From Psychrobacillus psychrotolerans (GTDB lineage: Bacteria; Bacillota; Bacilli; Bacillales_A; Planococcaceae), in contig NZ_FOXU01000003.1 in the NCBI RefSeq assembly GCF_900115805.1, positions 186,001 to 250,000 on the forward strand: a stretch of DNA of 64,000 bases. The letters are read 5' to 3'. A program made the translations under genes and the position numbers. Below the pieces are notes generated by a model, which was not told the DNA's origin, ran no database searches, and saw nothing but the letters and a program-made list of their open reading frames with translations. How positions within the stretch are numbered: position 1 is the stretch's first letter; each line of letters opens with the position of its first letter. Below are positions 34,755 to 45,309 of this stretch, piece by piece.

Positions 34755-37073
34755 ATGACTAAAGAAAATAAAGTATTTTATCCAGTGTTGCCTCTTAGAG
34801 GCTTACTTGTTTATCCTACGATGATTTTACATATAGACGTAGGACGTGAACGTTCTATAGCTGCACTCAACGAGGCGATGATTCGAGAGGAAAAGTTATT
34901 TCTATCTGTTCAAAGAGATATGACCATCGAAAAACCCGATATGGCAGATCTGTATGATGTAGGTATCATTGCAAAAGTAAAACAAATGGTGAAATTACCA
35001 AACGGTACAATGCGGGTTTTAGTAGAAGGATTACAACGTGGTATTTGGGATGATTTTAATCATCTTGATACATTCGACGAGGTTGCCGTTACTGCATTTA
35101 TTGAGCCAGAAAAAGTGGATCAAGAAGACGAGGCACTTATGCGTACGCTAGTACATAATTTTGAAAAGTATTCAAAATCATCTAAGAGTGTCTCCGAAGA
35201 AACGTTCAATTCAGTAACTGATATTGAAGAACCAGGTCGTTTGGCGGATATGGTAGCTTCACATCTGCCATTGAAAATTTCTGGTAAACAAGAAATATTA
35301 GAAATAATGGATGTAAAAGAACGTTTAGAATGGTTAATAAGTCGTTTATACAATGAACAAGAAATATTAGACTTGGAAAAGAAGATTAATACACGAGTCA
35401 AAAATGCGATGGAAAGAACACAAAAAGAGTTCTATCTTCGTGAACAGATGAAAGCGATTCAAACCGAACTTGGCGATAAAGAAGGTAAAACCGGGGAAGT
35501 AGCCGAACTCAAAAAGCGTATTGAAGCAGCAGGTTTACCTGAAGATACGAAAAAGAATGTGTTAAAAGAATTAGATCGCTATGAAAAACTTCCTACGCAG
35601 GCTCCAGAAAGTGGGGTTATACGTAACTATATCGATTGGATCGTTTCTATTCCTTGGTCTAAATCAACGGAAGATCAGTTAGATATAAAGCGTTCTGAAA
35701 AAATATTGGATAGAGATCACGATGGATTAGAATCTGTCAAAGAGCGTGTGTTAGAGTATTTGGCTGTTAGACAGTTAACTAAATCTTTAAGAGGTCCAAT
35801 TCTTTGTTTAGCAGGTCCTCCAGGTGTTGGTAAAACTTCCTTGGCAAAATCCATTGCGGAGTCTTTAGGGCGTAACTTTGTGCGTATCTCACTTGGTGGT
35901 GTTCGAGATGAATCGGAAATTCGTGGACATCGAAGAACCTATGTAGGCTCAATGCCAGGTCGCATTATTCAAGGGATGAAAAAAGCAGGAACGATTAACC
36001 CGCTGTTTTTACTGGATGAAATCGATAAAATGTCGAATGACTTCCGAGGAGATCCTTCCGCTGCGATGCTAGAAGTATTAGATCCTGAGCAAAATAATTC
36101 TTTTAGTGATCATTATATCGAAGAGACATACGATCTTTCAAATGTTCTTTTCATCGCTACTGCAAATGATTTAAGTACTATTCCTGGGCCTTTACGTGAT
36201 CGTATGGAGATTATCTCCATTGCTGGTTACACGGAGTTAGAAAAGCTCTCTATCGCAAAGAATCATTTATTGCCTAAACAGTTAAAAGAGCATGGTCTAA
36301 CAAAAGGTCAACTACAACTGAAAGACGATGCTTTACTAGATGTAGTCCGACATTATACAAGAGAAGCGGGAGTCCGTAGTTTAGAGCGAGTACTTGCAAA
36401 TCTCTGTCGTAAAGCTGCTCTTCAAATTGTTTCAGGTGATAAAAAGAGAGTCTCTATTACAACGAAAAATCTTGAAAACATTATCGGTAAACGTAAATTT
36501 AGGTATGGTCAAGCGGAAACAGAGAACCAAATAGGGGTAGCAACAGGGCTTGCTTACACTACTGTTGGTGGTGATACTCTTCAAATTGAGGTTTCGTTAT
36601 CTGCTGGAACTGGCAAGCTCCAATTGACTGGTAAGCTAGGTGATGTGATGAAGGAATCTGCGCAGACTGCATTATCTTATGTACGTTCAAAAGCAGAAGA
36701 GTTTGGAATTGATCCAACATTTTATAAAAACAAGGATATCCATATTCACGTTCCGGAGGGTGCTGTTCCGAAGGATGGACCTTCAGCTGGAATTACTATA
36801 GTTACAGCTCTTGTTTCGGCATTGTCTAAGCGACCTATTAAACGTGAAGTAGGTATGACAGGAGAAGTAACGCTTAGAGGTAGAGTATTACCGATTGGCG
36901 GTTTAAAAGAAAAGACACTAAGTGCACATCGTGCAGGTTTGACGACTATTATTTGTCCGGCAGACAACGAGCGCGATATTGAAGATATACCAGAAAGTGT
37001 TCGCGAAGTATTGACGTTCCATTTTGTTTCCGATGCTGAAGAGGTGCTTCAACTGGCTCTAGAGGAGGCATAA
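34755..37073 (+). CDS. lonA: ATP-dependent protease LonA
   Basis: This 772-residue protease has an N-terminal LON substrate domain ([17 protein letters not shown]), a coiled-coil linker, Walker [14 protein letters not shown], Walker [11 protein letters not shown], and the C-terminal protease domain with the Ser-Lys dyad in [10 protein letters not shown] and [15 protein letters not shown]. The ATG at 34755 is nine bases from GGAGGTG; an in-frame TTG at 34737 overlaps that site. B. subtilis has lonB between clpX and lonA, and it is absent here. ysxC follows after two bases. Confidence 0.96.
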   Translation: MTKENKVFYPVLPLRGLLVYPTMILHIDVGRERSIAALNEAMIREEKLFLSVQRDMTIEKPDMADLYDVGIIAKVKQMVKLPNGTMRVLVEGLQRGIWDDFNHLDTFDEVAVTAFIEPEKVDQEDEALMRTLVHNFEKYSKSSKSVSEETFNSVTDIEEPGRLADMVASHLPLKISGKQEILEIMDVKERLEWLISRLYNEQEILDLEKKINTRVKNAMERTQKEFYLREQMKAIQTELGDKEGKTGEVAELKKRIEAAGLPEDTKKNVLKELDRYEKLPTQAPESGVIRNYIDWIVSIPWSKSTEDQLDIKRSEKILDRDHDGLESVKERVLEYLAVRQLTKSLRGPILCLAGPPGVGKTSLAKSIAESLGRNFVRISLGGVRDESEIRGHRRTYVGSMPGRIIQGMKKAGTINPLFLLDEIDKMSNDFRGDPSAAMLEVLDPEQNNSFSDHYIEETYDLSNVLFIATANDLSTIPGPLRDRMEIISIAGYTELEKLSIAKNHLLPKQLKEHGLTKGQLQLKDDALLDVVRHYTREAGVRSLERVLANLCRKAALQIVSGDKKRVSITTKNLENIIGKRKFRYGQAETENQIGVATGLAYTTVGGDTLQIEVSLSAGTGKLQLTGKLGDVMKESAQTALSYVRSKAEEFGIDPTFYKNKDIHIHVPEGAVPKDGPSAGITIVTALVSALSKRPIKREVGMTGEVTLRGRVLPIGGLKEKTLSAHRAGLTTIICPADNERDIEDIPESVREVLTFHFVSDAEEVLQLALEEA

Positions 37074-37075
37074 TT

Positions 37076-37663
37076 ATGAAAATTCATAATGTAGAATTAT
37101 TAATCAGTGCAGTAAGACCAGCGCAATATCCAGAGGGTGATTTACCTGAAATAGCTTTAGCTGGACGGTCGAATGTAGGAAAATCATCTTTTATCAATAA
37201 GATGATTGGTCGAAAAAGTATGGCCCGAATTTCATCTAAACCAGGTAAAACACAAACATTGAACTTTTACAAATTGGAAGAGTCTTTAATATTTGTCGAT
37301 GTACCTGGTTACGGTTATGCTAAAGTATCGAAAACAGAACGTGCTGCTTGGGGTAAAATGATTGAAACTTATTTTACCTCTCGCAACATTTTAAAAGCAG
37401 TTGTTTTAATAGTGGATTTAAGACATCCACCTACAGGTGATGACTGTATGATGTATGATTTCCTAAAGCACTATAATATTCCTTGTATTGTTATTGCTAC
37501 AAAGGCTGACAAAATTCCTAAAGGGAAATGGGATAAGCATAAAAAAATAGTGAAAGATGAACTGCAAATGGATAAAACAGATCCATTAATTGTTTTTTCT
37601 TCTGACACTGGTTTAGGTTTCGATGCAGCTTGGGCTGAGATTGAAAGTAGAATTTTAGACTAA
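37076..37663 (+). CDS. ysxC: ribosome-biogenesis GTPase YsxC/EngB
   Basis: This 195-residue TRAFAC GTPase acts in 50S subunit assembly. G motifs are G1 [11 protein letters not shown]3 [11 protein letters not shown]4 TKAD and G5 near FSSDTG. The ribosome site GAGGAGG is in the last codons of lonA, so the two are translationally linked, as in B. subtilis. Confidence 0.96.
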   Translation: MKIHNVELLISAVRPAQYPEGDLPEIALAGRSNVGKSSFINKMIGRKSMARISSKPGKTQTLNFYKLEESLIFVDVPGYGYAKVSKTERAAWGKMIETYFTSRNILKAVVLIVDLRHPPTGDDCMMYDFLKHYNIPCIVIATKADKIPKGKWDKHKKIVKDELQMDKTDPLIVFSSDTGLGFDAAWAEIESRILD

Positions 37664-37733
37664 GACTACTTCCGGTTAATGGATAGTATAGTAACTATCT
37701 TTATAAATAATAGTATTGAATTTTAGTGAGTGA

Positions 37734-37773
37734 GTTCTTGAGCGATATATGTCGATCAAGGACTTGCTTTTTT
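37734..37773 (+). terminator. terminator of lonA-ysxC
   Basis: GTTCTTGA.CGA pairs with TCG.TCAAGGAC, and TTTTTT follows shortly after. The rest of the 37774-38141 gap holds only the hemA control signals described below. Confidence 0.75.
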
Positions 37774-38028
37774 AAGGACATTAAAAGCCACCAAAAGATT
37801 CCTTGGTTGTTTCACCTAACATTAAGATAGAGAACTTAAATGGCATAGATCTACCTAATTGGAATTTCTACCTTATTAAGTTCTTTATGAAAGTACATAG
37901 ATGAAAGATTAAAAACTATCCATTCAGGGAATACCAAGCTTACATTCGTTTATATTGTTTGAATTGTCCTACTTTTATTATTTGAATCAGAATGTTTGAA
38001 TTGACGAATATTGTTTGTTATTATTAAT

Positions 38029-38043
38029 TTATAATAATTCTAA
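38029..38043 (+). promoter_or_regulatory. PerR-like operator upstream of hemA
   Basis: TTATAATAATTCTAA differs at one base from the Per box TTATAATnATTATAA. The haem operon is a known PerR target in B. subtilis. A TATAAT hexamer lies inside the box. The AT-rich background makes chance matches more likely, so support is moderate. Confidence 0.5.
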
Positions 38044-38094
38044 ATAAGATTTCATACGTTGTTCACAAATAAGCAAGGAACTAGCGTGAAGCTA

Positions 38095-38103
38095 TGATAT
38101 AAT
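38095..38103 (+). promoter_or_regulatory. extended -10 promoter of hemA
   Basis: TGATATAAT (TGnTATAAT) lies 38 bases before the hemA ATG, with no clear -35. It would start transcription near 38110, downstream of the PerR-like box. Confidence 0.5.
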
Positions 38104-38141
38104 TGGATTAATGAATTGAACGTGAAGGGGAGACCTATTCC

Positions 38142-39509
38142 ATGCATACAATCGTGGTTGGTGTCAATTATCGTACTGCTCCTGTCGAAATTCGGGAGAA
38201 ACTGTCGTTTGTAGAAGCGGAGTTACCTAATGCGATGCAGGCACTACAAGACCAAAAAAGTATATTAGAAAATGTCATCGTATCTACTTGTAACCGTACG
38301 GAAATCTACGCTACTGTAGATCAACTTCATACGGGTAAATACTATGTAAAGCAATTTTTAGCGAATTGGTTTGATATTCCGTTAGAAAGTTTATCTACCT
38401 ATTTATTTGTTCACGAGGATGACCAAGCGAATAATCATTTGTTCCGCGTTACAGCGGGCATCGATTCGATGGTACTTGGGGAAACACAAATATTAGGACA
38501 AGTGAAGAAAAGCTTCCTAAATGGACAAGAAAACGGAACTACAGGAACTGTTTTCAACCAATTATTTAAACAGGCAGTCACGTTTGCCAAACGTGCACAT
38601 GCAGAGACTGCAATTGGAGAAAACGCTGTTTCCGTTTCTTATGCAGCAGTAGAGCTAGGGAAGAAAATATTTGGTTCACTAAATCATAAGCACGTCGTAA
38701 TTTTAGGTGCTGGGAAAATGGGCGAGCTTGCGATCCAAAATCTTCATGGTAGCGGAGCTGAAAAGGTAACGGTGATTAATCGTACTTTTGAGAAAGCTAA
38801 GGAGCTTGCTTCTAAGTTTGACGGCAATGCTAAACCGATGGACGAGCTTCAATGTGCATTATTAGAAGCTGATATCCTTATCAGTTCAACTGGTTCAACT
38901 GAATTTGTAATTGATCTTGAACTAATGCAATTTGTAGAGCGTCTTCGTAAAGGGAAGCCTTTGTTCATGGTAGATATAGCTGTACCACGTGATTTAGATC
39001 CACGTATAGGCGATCTTGCTAATGTGTTCTTGTATGATATTGATGATTTACAAGGAATCGTGGAAGCTAACTTAGCTGAAAGAGAACGTGCTGCTCAGCA
39101 GATTAATCTCATGATCGAAACGGAAATTGAACAGTTTAATGACTGGGTAACGACGCTTGGAGTAGTACCTATTATTTCGGCTTTACGTCAAAAAGCGAAT
39201 ACGATTCAGTCTGAAACTATGGCGTCAATTGAAAACAAAATGCCTAATTTAACGGATCGTGAACGTAAAATATTAAATAAGCATACTAAATCAATTGTCA
39301 ATCAGCTATTAAAAGAACCAATTTTACAAGTAAAAGAATTATCAGTAGCAAAAGATCCTGCTGCACAGCTTCAACTATTCCAACAAATCTTTGGTATAGA
39401 AGAAGATGTACAAAAGGAAGTTGCTATGCAAGCAGAAAAAGCAAAAATCAATTTAAAGCAAACTTTAATGGATTCGCAAAATTTAAAAGAGAATTTATTA
39501 TATAACTAA
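38142..39509 (+). CDS. hemA: glutamyl-tRNA reductase
   Basis: This 455-residue enzyme reduces Glu-tRNA to glutamate-1-semialdehyde, the first step of C5-route tetrapyrrole synthesis. The catalytic cysteine is in [11 protein letters not shown]. Other motifs are the substrate site [21 protein letters not shown] (seen in two parts) and the NADPH-binding [16 protein letters not shown]. The C-terminus is helical for dimer formation. AAGGGGAG precedes the ATG. First gene of hemAXCDBL. Confidence 0.97.
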   Translation: MHTIVVGVNYRTAPVEIREKLSFVEAELPNAMQALQDQKSILENVIVSTCNRTEIYATVDQLHTGKYYVKQFLANWFDIPLESLSTYLFVHEDDQANNHLFRVTAGIDSMVLGETQILGQVKKSFLNGQENGTTGTVFNQLFKQAVTFAKRAHAETAIGENAVSVSYAAVELGKKIFGSLNHKHVVILGAGKMGELAIQNLHGSGAEKVTVINRTFEKAKELASKFDGNAKPMDELQCALLEADILISSTGSTEFVIDLELMQFVERLRKGKPLFMVDIAVPRDLDPRIGDLANVFLYDIDDLQGIVEANLAERERAAQQINLMIETEIEQFNDWVTTLGVVPIISALRQKANTIQSETMASIENKMPNLTDRERKILNKHTKSIVNQLLKEPILQVKELSVAKDPAAQLQLFQQIFGIEEDVQKEVAMQAEKAKINLKQTLMDSQNLKENLLYN

Positions 39510-39517
39510 GTAAAGGA

Positions 39518-39568
39518 GGCGTTTTAATATCTGTATGGAGACAAATAGATATTACAAACGCCTTTTTA
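39518..39568 (+). terminator. hairpin terminator/attenuator between hemA and hemX
   Basis: GGCGTTT.AATATCT pairs with AGATATT.AAACGCC around a 14-base loop, followed by TTTTT. It lies inside the haem operon, nine bases after the hemA stop, and would cut expression of the downstream genes relative to hemA unless read through. Confidence 0.7.
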
Positions 39569-39588
39569 CTATGTAAAAGGAGAATAAC

Positions 39589-40419
39589 ATGACTGATCTG
39601 ACGATGACAAGGCTTCATGAGATTATGGTCATTCTTCAAGCTATAAGCCTTGTCTTTTACTTTATAGATTACTTACAAAAGGATCAACGAGCACATCGGT
39701 TAGCTGTATGGTTGCTTTTTGCGGTTGGTACATTACAAACAATGTTTTTAGTTATGTATATGGTAGAGATGAAGCGTTTTCCAATTCTTTCGTTGTTCGA
39801 AGGGATATACTTTTATGCTTGGCTCATCATTATGCTCTCGCTTGTTTTACAGTTAGGATTTAGATTGGACCTTCCAGCATTCTTTATGAATTTGATTGGG
39901 TTTATTTTTATGACGATACATACGTTTGCACCAAATCCGATGTCTCAATCGTTAGTAGGAGATAATCTTAAATCGGAATTATTATTCATCCATATTATGT
40001 TTGGATTATTAGCTTATACAGCTTTTGCTTTATCATTTGTTTTTTCGACATTATACTTAATCTTATATAAAGTGCTAAAACAAAAAAAATGGACAAAACA
40101 ATTCACACGATTGCCTTCACTGCAACAAGCTGCAAACGGAATGAGTCTGTCCATTTTAACAGGAATTCCATTATTGTTTGTAAGTTTAGTTCTTGGGTTA
40201 GAATGGGCATATATATCATTAGAGGGTTTTCCACTTTATGATATAAAGATAGTCAATTCTTTTATAGTGTTAGTGATTTATATTCTTGTTTTATTGATAA
40301 GAAAGTCAGCAAAGATTATAGGGACAAATTATGCTTGGATACATATTTATGCCTTTCTATTTGTTTTGATAAATTTCTTATTAGGTAGTCGATTATCACA
40401 ATTCCATATTTGGTATTAA
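39589..40419 (+). CDS. hemX: HemX membrane protein (cytochrome c assembly-like)
   Basis: This 276-residue protein has eight predicted hydrophobic helices and the CcsA/HemX pattern (FPILSLFEGIYFYAWLI, IHIMFGLLAYTAFALSF). In B. subtilis HemX lowers HemA levels and is encoded at the same place. AAAAGGAG precedes the ATG. It follows the attenuator hairpin. Confidence 0.9.
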   Translation: MTDLTMTRLHEIMVILQAISLVFYFIDYLQKDQRAHRLAVWLLFAVGTLQTMFLVMYMVEMKRFPILSLFEGIYFYAWLIIMLSLVLQLGFRLDLPAFFMNLIGFIFMTIHTFAPNPMSQSLVGDNLKSELLFIHIMFGLLAYTAFALSFVFSTLYLILYKVLKQKKWTKQFTRLPSLQQAANGMSLSILTGIPLLFVSLVLGLEWAYISLEGFPLYDIKIVNSFIVLVIYILVLLIRKSAKIIGTNYAWIHIYAFLFVLINFLLGSRLSQFHIWY

Positions 40420-40437
40420 AGAAGGGAAGCGGCATTT

Positions 40438-41367
40438 TTGCGTAAAATTATTGTAGGATCTAGACGAAGTAAGTTAGCATTAACTCAAACAAATTGGTTC
40501 ATTCAACAGATGAAAGATATGGGGGCACCTTTTGAGTTTGAAGTGAAAGAGATTGTGACAAAGGGTGACCAAATTTTAAATGTTACGCTTTCTAAAGTTG
40601 GAGGTAAGGGACTTTTTGTAAAAGAAATAGAACAAGCTCTTTACGACAAAGAGATCGATTTTGCAGTGCATAGTATGAAAGATATGCCTTCTGAATTACC
40701 TGAAGGTTTAGTAATGGGATGTATTCCAAAACGTGTGGATGAACGGGATGCCTTTATATCTACAGGACATGTGAAATTCGCTGACCTTCCAACAGGAGCG
40801 GTAGTAGGAACAAGTAGTTTGAGAAGAAGTGCTCAGTTATTGTTGTTAAGACCAGATATCGAGATTAAATGGATTCGTGGTAATGTAGAGACACGTTTGA
40901 AAAAATTGCAAGATGGCGAGTATGATGCGATTATTTTAGCTGCAGCAGGTTTAAAACGTTTAGGCTGGAGCGATGAGGTCGTTACAGAATACTTAACTAC
41001 GGAGGATTGCATCCCAGCAGTTGGACAAGGGGCTCTAGGTATTGAATGTCGCGCGGATGATCAAGAATTAATCGATGAGCTTGGCAAACTATCTGACCAT
41101 GATACATGGGTTGCAATAGAAGCAGAGCGTGCATTTTTATCTGCAATGGACGGTGGATGTCAAGTGCCAATCGCAGGCCATGCAACAATTAGTGATGGTA
41201 AAATTACGATGACTGGACTAATTGCAGCACCGGATGCATCCGTCGTATTCAAAGAAGTATTAACTGGAATGGATGCAGCTAGACTTGGGAAAGAACTTGC
41301 AAGTATTATGACCGAACAAGGAGCATACGATTTAATCCAACAAGTGAAGGCCGATTTGAATGTCTAA
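40438..41367 (+). CDS. hemC: porphobilinogen deaminase (hydroxymethylbilane synthase)
   Basis: This 309-residue enzyme joins four porphobilinogens into hydroxymethylbilane. The dipyrromethane cofactor cysteine is in [13 protein letters not shown]. Substrate-binding segments [26 protein letters not shown] and [12 protein letters not shown] are present. It starts with TTG behind GAAGGGAAG. Its stop overlaps the hemD start by eight bases. Confidence 0.96.
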   Translation: MRKIIVGSRRSKLALTQTNWFIQQMKDMGAPFEFEVKEIVTKGDQILNVTLSKVGGKGLFVKEIEQALYDKEIDFAVHSMKDMPSELPEGLVMGCIPKRVDERDAFISTGHVKFADLPTGAVVGTSSLRRSAQLLLLRPDIEIKWIRGNVETRLKKLQDGEYDAIILAAAGLKRLGWSDEVVTEYLTTEDCIPAVGQGALGIECRADDQELIDELGKLSDHDTWVAIEAERAFLSAMDGGCQVPIAGHATISDGKITMTGLIAAPDASVVFKEVLTGMDAARLGKELASIMTEQGAYDLIQQVKADLNV

Positions 41368-42124
41368 TAAAACTCCTTTGATAGGCGAGAATGTCATTTT
41401 TACTGGCATTCTTAGATCAACGGAAGCATCAGATCTTGTGAAAAGATTTGGTGGGAATGCAGTTATTGCTCCGATGATTGCTACAAAGGAAATAGTTAGT
41501 TCTCATGATTTGAGCCTTTTACAGAGTTGTAACTTATATGATTGGCTTATCTTTACTAGTCAAAGTAGTGTAAAGGCATTTCATTCGAAAATGGTAAAAT
41601 ACCAACTAGATGCCAGTTTTTTTACAGCTAAAATTGCAGTAGTTGGTACAAAAACTGCAAGTGCCATTGAAGACTTAGGTCTTTCAGTCAATTTTACTCC
41701 TACTATATTTAGTGCAGATGTTTTTGTGCAGGAGTTTCCGGAAGTTGTATCCTCCACTGCGCGATGCTTATTTGTTAAAGGAAATCTTGCAAAAGATACA
41801 ATAAAAAATGGTCTGTCCAATCATGTACAGGAATGGACTATTTATGAAACAGTTGAGTTAGAGGAAAACAAAGAAAAAGTGGAGAATCTATTAAAGAACA
41901 AGGAAAAATGTTCAATTATCTTCACAAGTCCTTCTACCGCCGAAGTGTATCATCGCAGCATTGGGGCTTCCTTTGGGTATAATCATACAACTGTATGTGC
42001 AATTGGCCATATTACCAAGAATTATTTAGAATCTATAAATGTAACTGTGCAGGTTATGCCAGAAACTTATACCTTAAAAGATGTAATTGTTAAATTAGCG
42101 GAATGGAAAGGAAGAGTGCAATGA
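41360..42124 (+). CDS. hemD: uroporphyrinogen-III synthase
   Basis: This 254-residue protein closes and inverts ring D of hydroxymethylbilane to give uroporphyrinogen III. The family is poorly conserved, but two-lobe features are visible: [13 protein letters not shown] in the first lobe and [17 protein letters not shown] in the second, with [14 protein letters not shown] between. Position between hemC and hemB secures the call. Both neighbours overlap it. Confidence 0.92.
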   Translation: MSNKTPLIGENVIFTGILRSTEASDLVKRFGGNAVIAPMIATKEIVSSHDLSLLQSCNLYDWLIFTSQSSVKAFHSKMVKYQLDASFFTAKIAVVGTKTASAIEDLGLSVNFTPTIFSADVFVQEFPEVVSSTARCLFVKGNLAKDTIKNGLSNHVQEWTIYETVELEENKEKVENLLKNKEKCSIIFTSPSTAEVYHRSIGASFGYNHTTVCAIGHITKNYLESINVTVQVMPETYTLKDVIVKLAEWKGRVQ

Positions 42125-43104
42125 CTGAATTATTTTTTCAACGTCATCGTCGTTTAAGACAATCAGCTGGAATTCGAGCAATGGTTAAGGAAACTTATTT
42201 ACATAAGGAAGATTTAATCTATCCTATATTCGTAATGGAAGGCGAGAATATTAAAAACGAAGTATCTTCAATGCCAGGCGTTTTCCAATTCTCTCTTGAC
42301 CGTTTAAATGAGGAAGTAGATGAAGTAGTAGACTTAGGAATTCCATCTGTTATTTTATTCGGGCTACCTGCGGAAAAAGATGCAGTTGGATCTGGGGCTT
42401 ATCATAATCACGGAATTGTACAAGAAGCAATTCGTCAAATTAAAGCGCGTCATCCGCAATTAATAGTAATAGCAGATACTTGTCTATGTGAATTTACAGA
42501 CCACGGACATTGTGGAGTAGTAGATGAAAACGAACGTATTTTAAATGATCCTTCGCTTGATTTGTTAGCAAAAACTGCTATAAGCCAAGCAGAAGCTGGT
42601 GCAGATATTATTGCTCCATCCAATATGATGGACGGCTTTGTAGCTGCAATTCGCCTTGGTTTAGATGAAGCAGGGTATAAGGATATACCTATTATGTCTT
42701 ATGCGGTAAAATATGCATCGGCATATTACGGACCCTTCCGTGAAGCGGCAGACGGAGCACCAAAATTCGGTGACCGCAAAACGTATCAAATGGATTATTC
42801 TAATCGTATGGAAGCAATACGTGAAGCTTCATCCGACGTACAAGAGGGAGCAGACTTCCTAATTGTAAAACCAGCATTAGCATACTTAGATATTATTCGT
42901 GATGTAAAAAATACATTTGCTACACCGATTGTTGCTTACAATGTATCTGGAGAATATGCAATGGTAAAAGCAGCGGCAATTAATGGCTGGATCAACGAAA
43001 AAGAAACAGTGCTTGAAACACTAACAGGAATGAAACGTGCAGGAGCAGATATGATCTTAACCTATCATGCTAAAGATGTTGCCCGTTGGTTGGAGGGGAA
43101 ATAA
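42121..43104 (+). CDS. hemB: delta-aminolevulinic acid dehydratase (porphobilinogen synthase)
   Basis: This 327-residue enzyme condenses two 5-aminolevulinates into porphobilinogen. Zinc-type cysteines are present in [14 protein letters not shown]. The Schiff-base lysines lie in [17 protein letters not shown] and [13 protein letters not shown]. The ATG at 42121 overlaps the hemD stop (ATGA) and has AAGGAAG upstream. Confidence 0.97.
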   Translation: MTELFFQRHRRLRQSAGIRAMVKETYLHKEDLIYPIFVMEGENIKNEVSSMPGVFQFSLDRLNEEVDEVVDLGIPSVILFGLPAEKDAVGSGAYHNHGIVQEAIRQIKARHPQLIVIADTCLCEFTDHGHCGVVDENERILNDPSLDLLAKTAISQAEAGADIIAPSNMMDGFVAAIRLGLDEAGYKDIPIMSYAVKYASAYYGPFREAADGAPKFGDRKTYQMDYSNRMEAIREASSDVQEGADFLIVKPALAYLDIIRDVKNTFATPIVAYNVSGEYAMVKAAAINGWINEKETVLETLTGMKRAGADMILTYHAKDVARWLEGK

Positions 43105-44399
43105 TGATAAAATCATATGAGCAGTCTAAACAGGCATTTACAGAAGCAAAGGAATTAATGCCCGGTGGCGTAAATAGCCCCGTACGTGCGTTTAAATCCG
43201 TCGATATGGATCCTATTTTCATGGAGAGTGGAAAAGGTGCAATTATAAAAGATATCGATGGCAATGAATATATTGACTATGTGTTATCATGGGGACCACT
43301 TATTTTAGGACATACGGAACCAAATGTTGTGAAAGCAATTCAACAGGTTGCAGAAACAGGAACAAGCTTTGGTGCTTCTACCTTAATCGAAAATAAATTA
43401 GCTAAACTAGTAATGGATCGTGTTCCATCCATCGAGATGGTTCGAATGGTTTCTTCTGGTACGGAAGCAACGATGAGTGCACTTCGTTTAGCGCGTGGTT
43501 TTACTGGTCGCAACAAAATTTTGAAATTTGAAGGTAGTTATCATGGTCATGGAGATAGCTTACTGATAAAAGCGGGATCTGGTGTTGCAACACTAGGTTT
43601 ACCTGATAGTCCTGGTGTTCCGGAGTCAGTGGCTAAAAATACAATAGCCGTACCTTTTAACGATTTAGAAAGCGTTCGTCATGTCTTTGAAAACTTTGGA
43701 GACGACTTGGCAGCTGTAATCGTAGAGCCTGTAGCTGGTAATATGGGTGTTGTTCCTCCAGTAGAAGGATTCTTAGAAGGATTACGCGAACTAACGGAGA
43801 AAAACGGAACTGTATTAATCTTTGATGAAGTGATGACCGGTTTCCGTGTAGGATATAACTGTGCACAAGGCTATTATGGTATTACACCTGATTTAACTTG
43901 TTTAGGCAAGGTAATAGGTGGAGGACTTCCTGTAGGGGCATTTGGCGGTAAACGTGAAATCATGGAAATGATTGCACCAGCTGGGCCAGTTTATCAAGCA
44001 GGTACATTATCAGGTAATCCTTTAGCTATGACAGCTGGTTACGAGACATTAACACGTTTAAATGAACAAACATATGATTATTTTATCGAGCTAGGGGATA
44101 TACTTGAAAAAGGGTTCCGTGAAGCAGCGACAAAATATAATATTCCACATACAGTGAATCGTGCAGGTTCAATGATCGGTTTCTTCTTAACAAATGAAGA
44201 TGTGGTAAACTTTGATACAGCGAAAACGTCTGATTTAGAATTATTCGCTAAGTATTTCCGTCTTATGGCAGAAGAAGGAATTTATTTACCACCTTCTCAG
44301 TTTGAAGGATTATTCCTCTCGAGCGCACATACTGTAGAGCATATAGAAAAAACAATTCAAGCATTCCATACAGTATTTGAAAAACTTTCGATGAACTAA
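43104..44399 (+). CDS. hemL: glutamate-1-semialdehyde 2,1-aminomutase
   Basis: This 431-residue PLP enzyme turns glutamate-1-semialdehyde into 5-aminolevulinate, the second step of the pathway. The PLP lysine is in [17 protein letters not shown], the aspartate motif in [11 protein letters not shown], and [18 protein letters not shown] binds the phosphate. The ATG shares its first base with the hemB stop and TGGAGGGG precedes it. It is the last gene of the haem operon, followed by a terminator. Confidence 0.97.
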   Translation: MIKSYEQSKQAFTEAKELMPGGVNSPVRAFKSVDMDPIFMESGKGAIIKDIDGNEYIDYVLSWGPLILGHTEPNVVKAIQQVAETGTSFGASTLIENKLAKLVMDRVPSIEMVRMVSSGTEATMSALRLARGFTGRNKILKFEGSYHGHGDSLLIKAGSGVATLGLPDSPGVPESVAKNTIAVPFNDLESVRHVFENFGDDLAAVIVEPVAGNMGVVPPVEGFLEGLRELTEKNGTVLIFDEVMTGFRVGYNCAQGYYGITPDLTCLGKVIGGGLPVGAFGGKREIMEMIAPAGPVYQAGTLSGNPLAMTAGYETLTRLNEQTYDYFIELGDILEKGFREAATKYNIPHTVNRAGSMIGFFLTNEDVVNFDTAKTSDLELFAKYFRLMAEEGIYLPPSQFEGLFLSSAHTVEHIEKTIQAFHTVFEKLSMN

Positions 44400-44409
44400 A
44401 TAGCAATTG

Positions 44410-44438
44410 GAGCCTTGCATTAGTTGCAAGGCTCTTTT
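44410..44438 (+). terminator. terminator of the haem operon
   Basis: GAGCCTTGCA and TGCAAGGCTC form a tight stem followed by TTTT. Confidence 0.9.
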
Positions 44439-44450
44439 AGTCTAATGTAA

Positions 44451-44497
44451 TTGACAAATATTGATTACTAAAATATAATTACTTACGAAAAGTAATC
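44451..44497 (+). promoter_or_regulatory. consensus sigma-A promoter with overlapping inverted repeats, before ribA
   Basis: TTGACA (44451-44456), 17 bases, TATAAT (44474-44479) is an exact consensus promoter. ATTACTT (44478-44484) and AAGTAAT (44490-44496) form an inverted repeat over the -10 and start site. GATTACT (44463-44469) in the spacer gives a further copy of the half-site, and AGTAATC (44491-44497) mirrors it. This suggests a repressor. The 53 bases from 44498 to the gene are too short for an FMN riboswitch and show none. Confidence 0.75.
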
Positions 44498-44550
44498 TAC
44501 TAAGAATACTATAGAGATACTATTATGTTTTGGAGAAATGAGGATATAGA

Positions 44551-45309
44551 ATGCCAAATGTGAAAGAAATATCTAATGATGTAGTAAATGTATTAAAAGA
44601 TAAAATTAAAGTTATTAAGACTGATGAAAGTTCGATTTATCTAGTTGGACCTATTCGATTGCCGGTAAATTTAAATGGTAATACAGTTATATTTCAGTGG
44701 TATAGCTGGTTAAATAGTGATGAATACACAGAAGATATCAATCAAATAATAAGTAATTTATCCTCCTCTAACTTAGCTGAATACCAACAATCCAGCGTGT
44801 TAGTATACGGAGACTTTAAAGAGACCGAGGAGTCACTAATCCGCATGCACTCCATCTGCCATACGGGGGACATTTTCGGGAGTAAGCGTTGTGATTGTGG
44901 TTTCCAATTAAAACAGTCTATGCAAATGATCGTTAACAACGGAGCTGGTGCTTTATTTTATTTAGCAAATCATGAAGGCAGAGGCATTGGTCTATTTAGT
45001 AAAGCAATGGCCTATATTCTACAAGAAAATGGTTCGGATACGGTAGAGGCTAATGAAAAACTAGGCTTTGTAGACGATTCTAGAAATTATGGAGATGCGA
45101 TCGAAGTCTTAAAAGTATTGCGTTCGAAACCTGTTACATTGATAACGAACAATCCAAAGAAAGTAAAAGCATTAAAGGATGCAGGTTTGGCTGTAGCGGG
45201 GCGTACTCCATTATGGGGGGACGTTTCGGAATACAATGAAAAATACTTACACACGAAAATAAATCGTTCAGGTCATATGGAGGAAGAAGGTACTTTTCAA
45301 AATGACTAA
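44551..45309 (+). CDS. ribA: stand-alone GTP cyclohydrolase II
   Basis: This 252-residue protein is a RibA-type GTP cyclohydrolase II, which opens GTP to the diaminopyrimidine precursor of riboflavin. The zinc cysteines are in CHTGDIFGSKRCDCGFQ, the arginine in NHEGRGIGL, a tyrosine equivalent to E. coli Tyr105 in SKAMAYILQ, and DSRNY and LITNNPKKVKAL follow. The N-terminal 70 residues extend beyond the usual enzyme and have no recognised domain. It is not fused to a RibB domain, unlike B. subtilis RibBA. Its stop overlaps ribD by eight bases. Confidence 0.88.
   Translation: MPNVKEISNDVVNVLKDKIKVIKTDESSIYLVGPIRLPVNLNGNTVIFQWYSWLNSDEYTEDINQIISNLSSSNLAEYQQSSVLVYGDFKETEESLIRMHSICHTGDIFGSKRCDCGFQLKQSMQMIVNNGAGALFYLANHEGRGIGLFSKAMAYILQENGSDTVEANEKLGFVDDSRNYGDAIEVLKVLRSKPVTLITNNPKKVKALKDAGLAVAGRTPLWGDVSEYNEKYLHTKINRSGHMEEEGTFQND

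Noticed and set aside
39535-39576. Thirteen-codon frame (METNRYYKRLFTM) in the hemA-hemX spacer
   Set aside because: The AAAGGAGG is about 15 bases away and the frame is inside the hairpin; conservation would be needed to call it.
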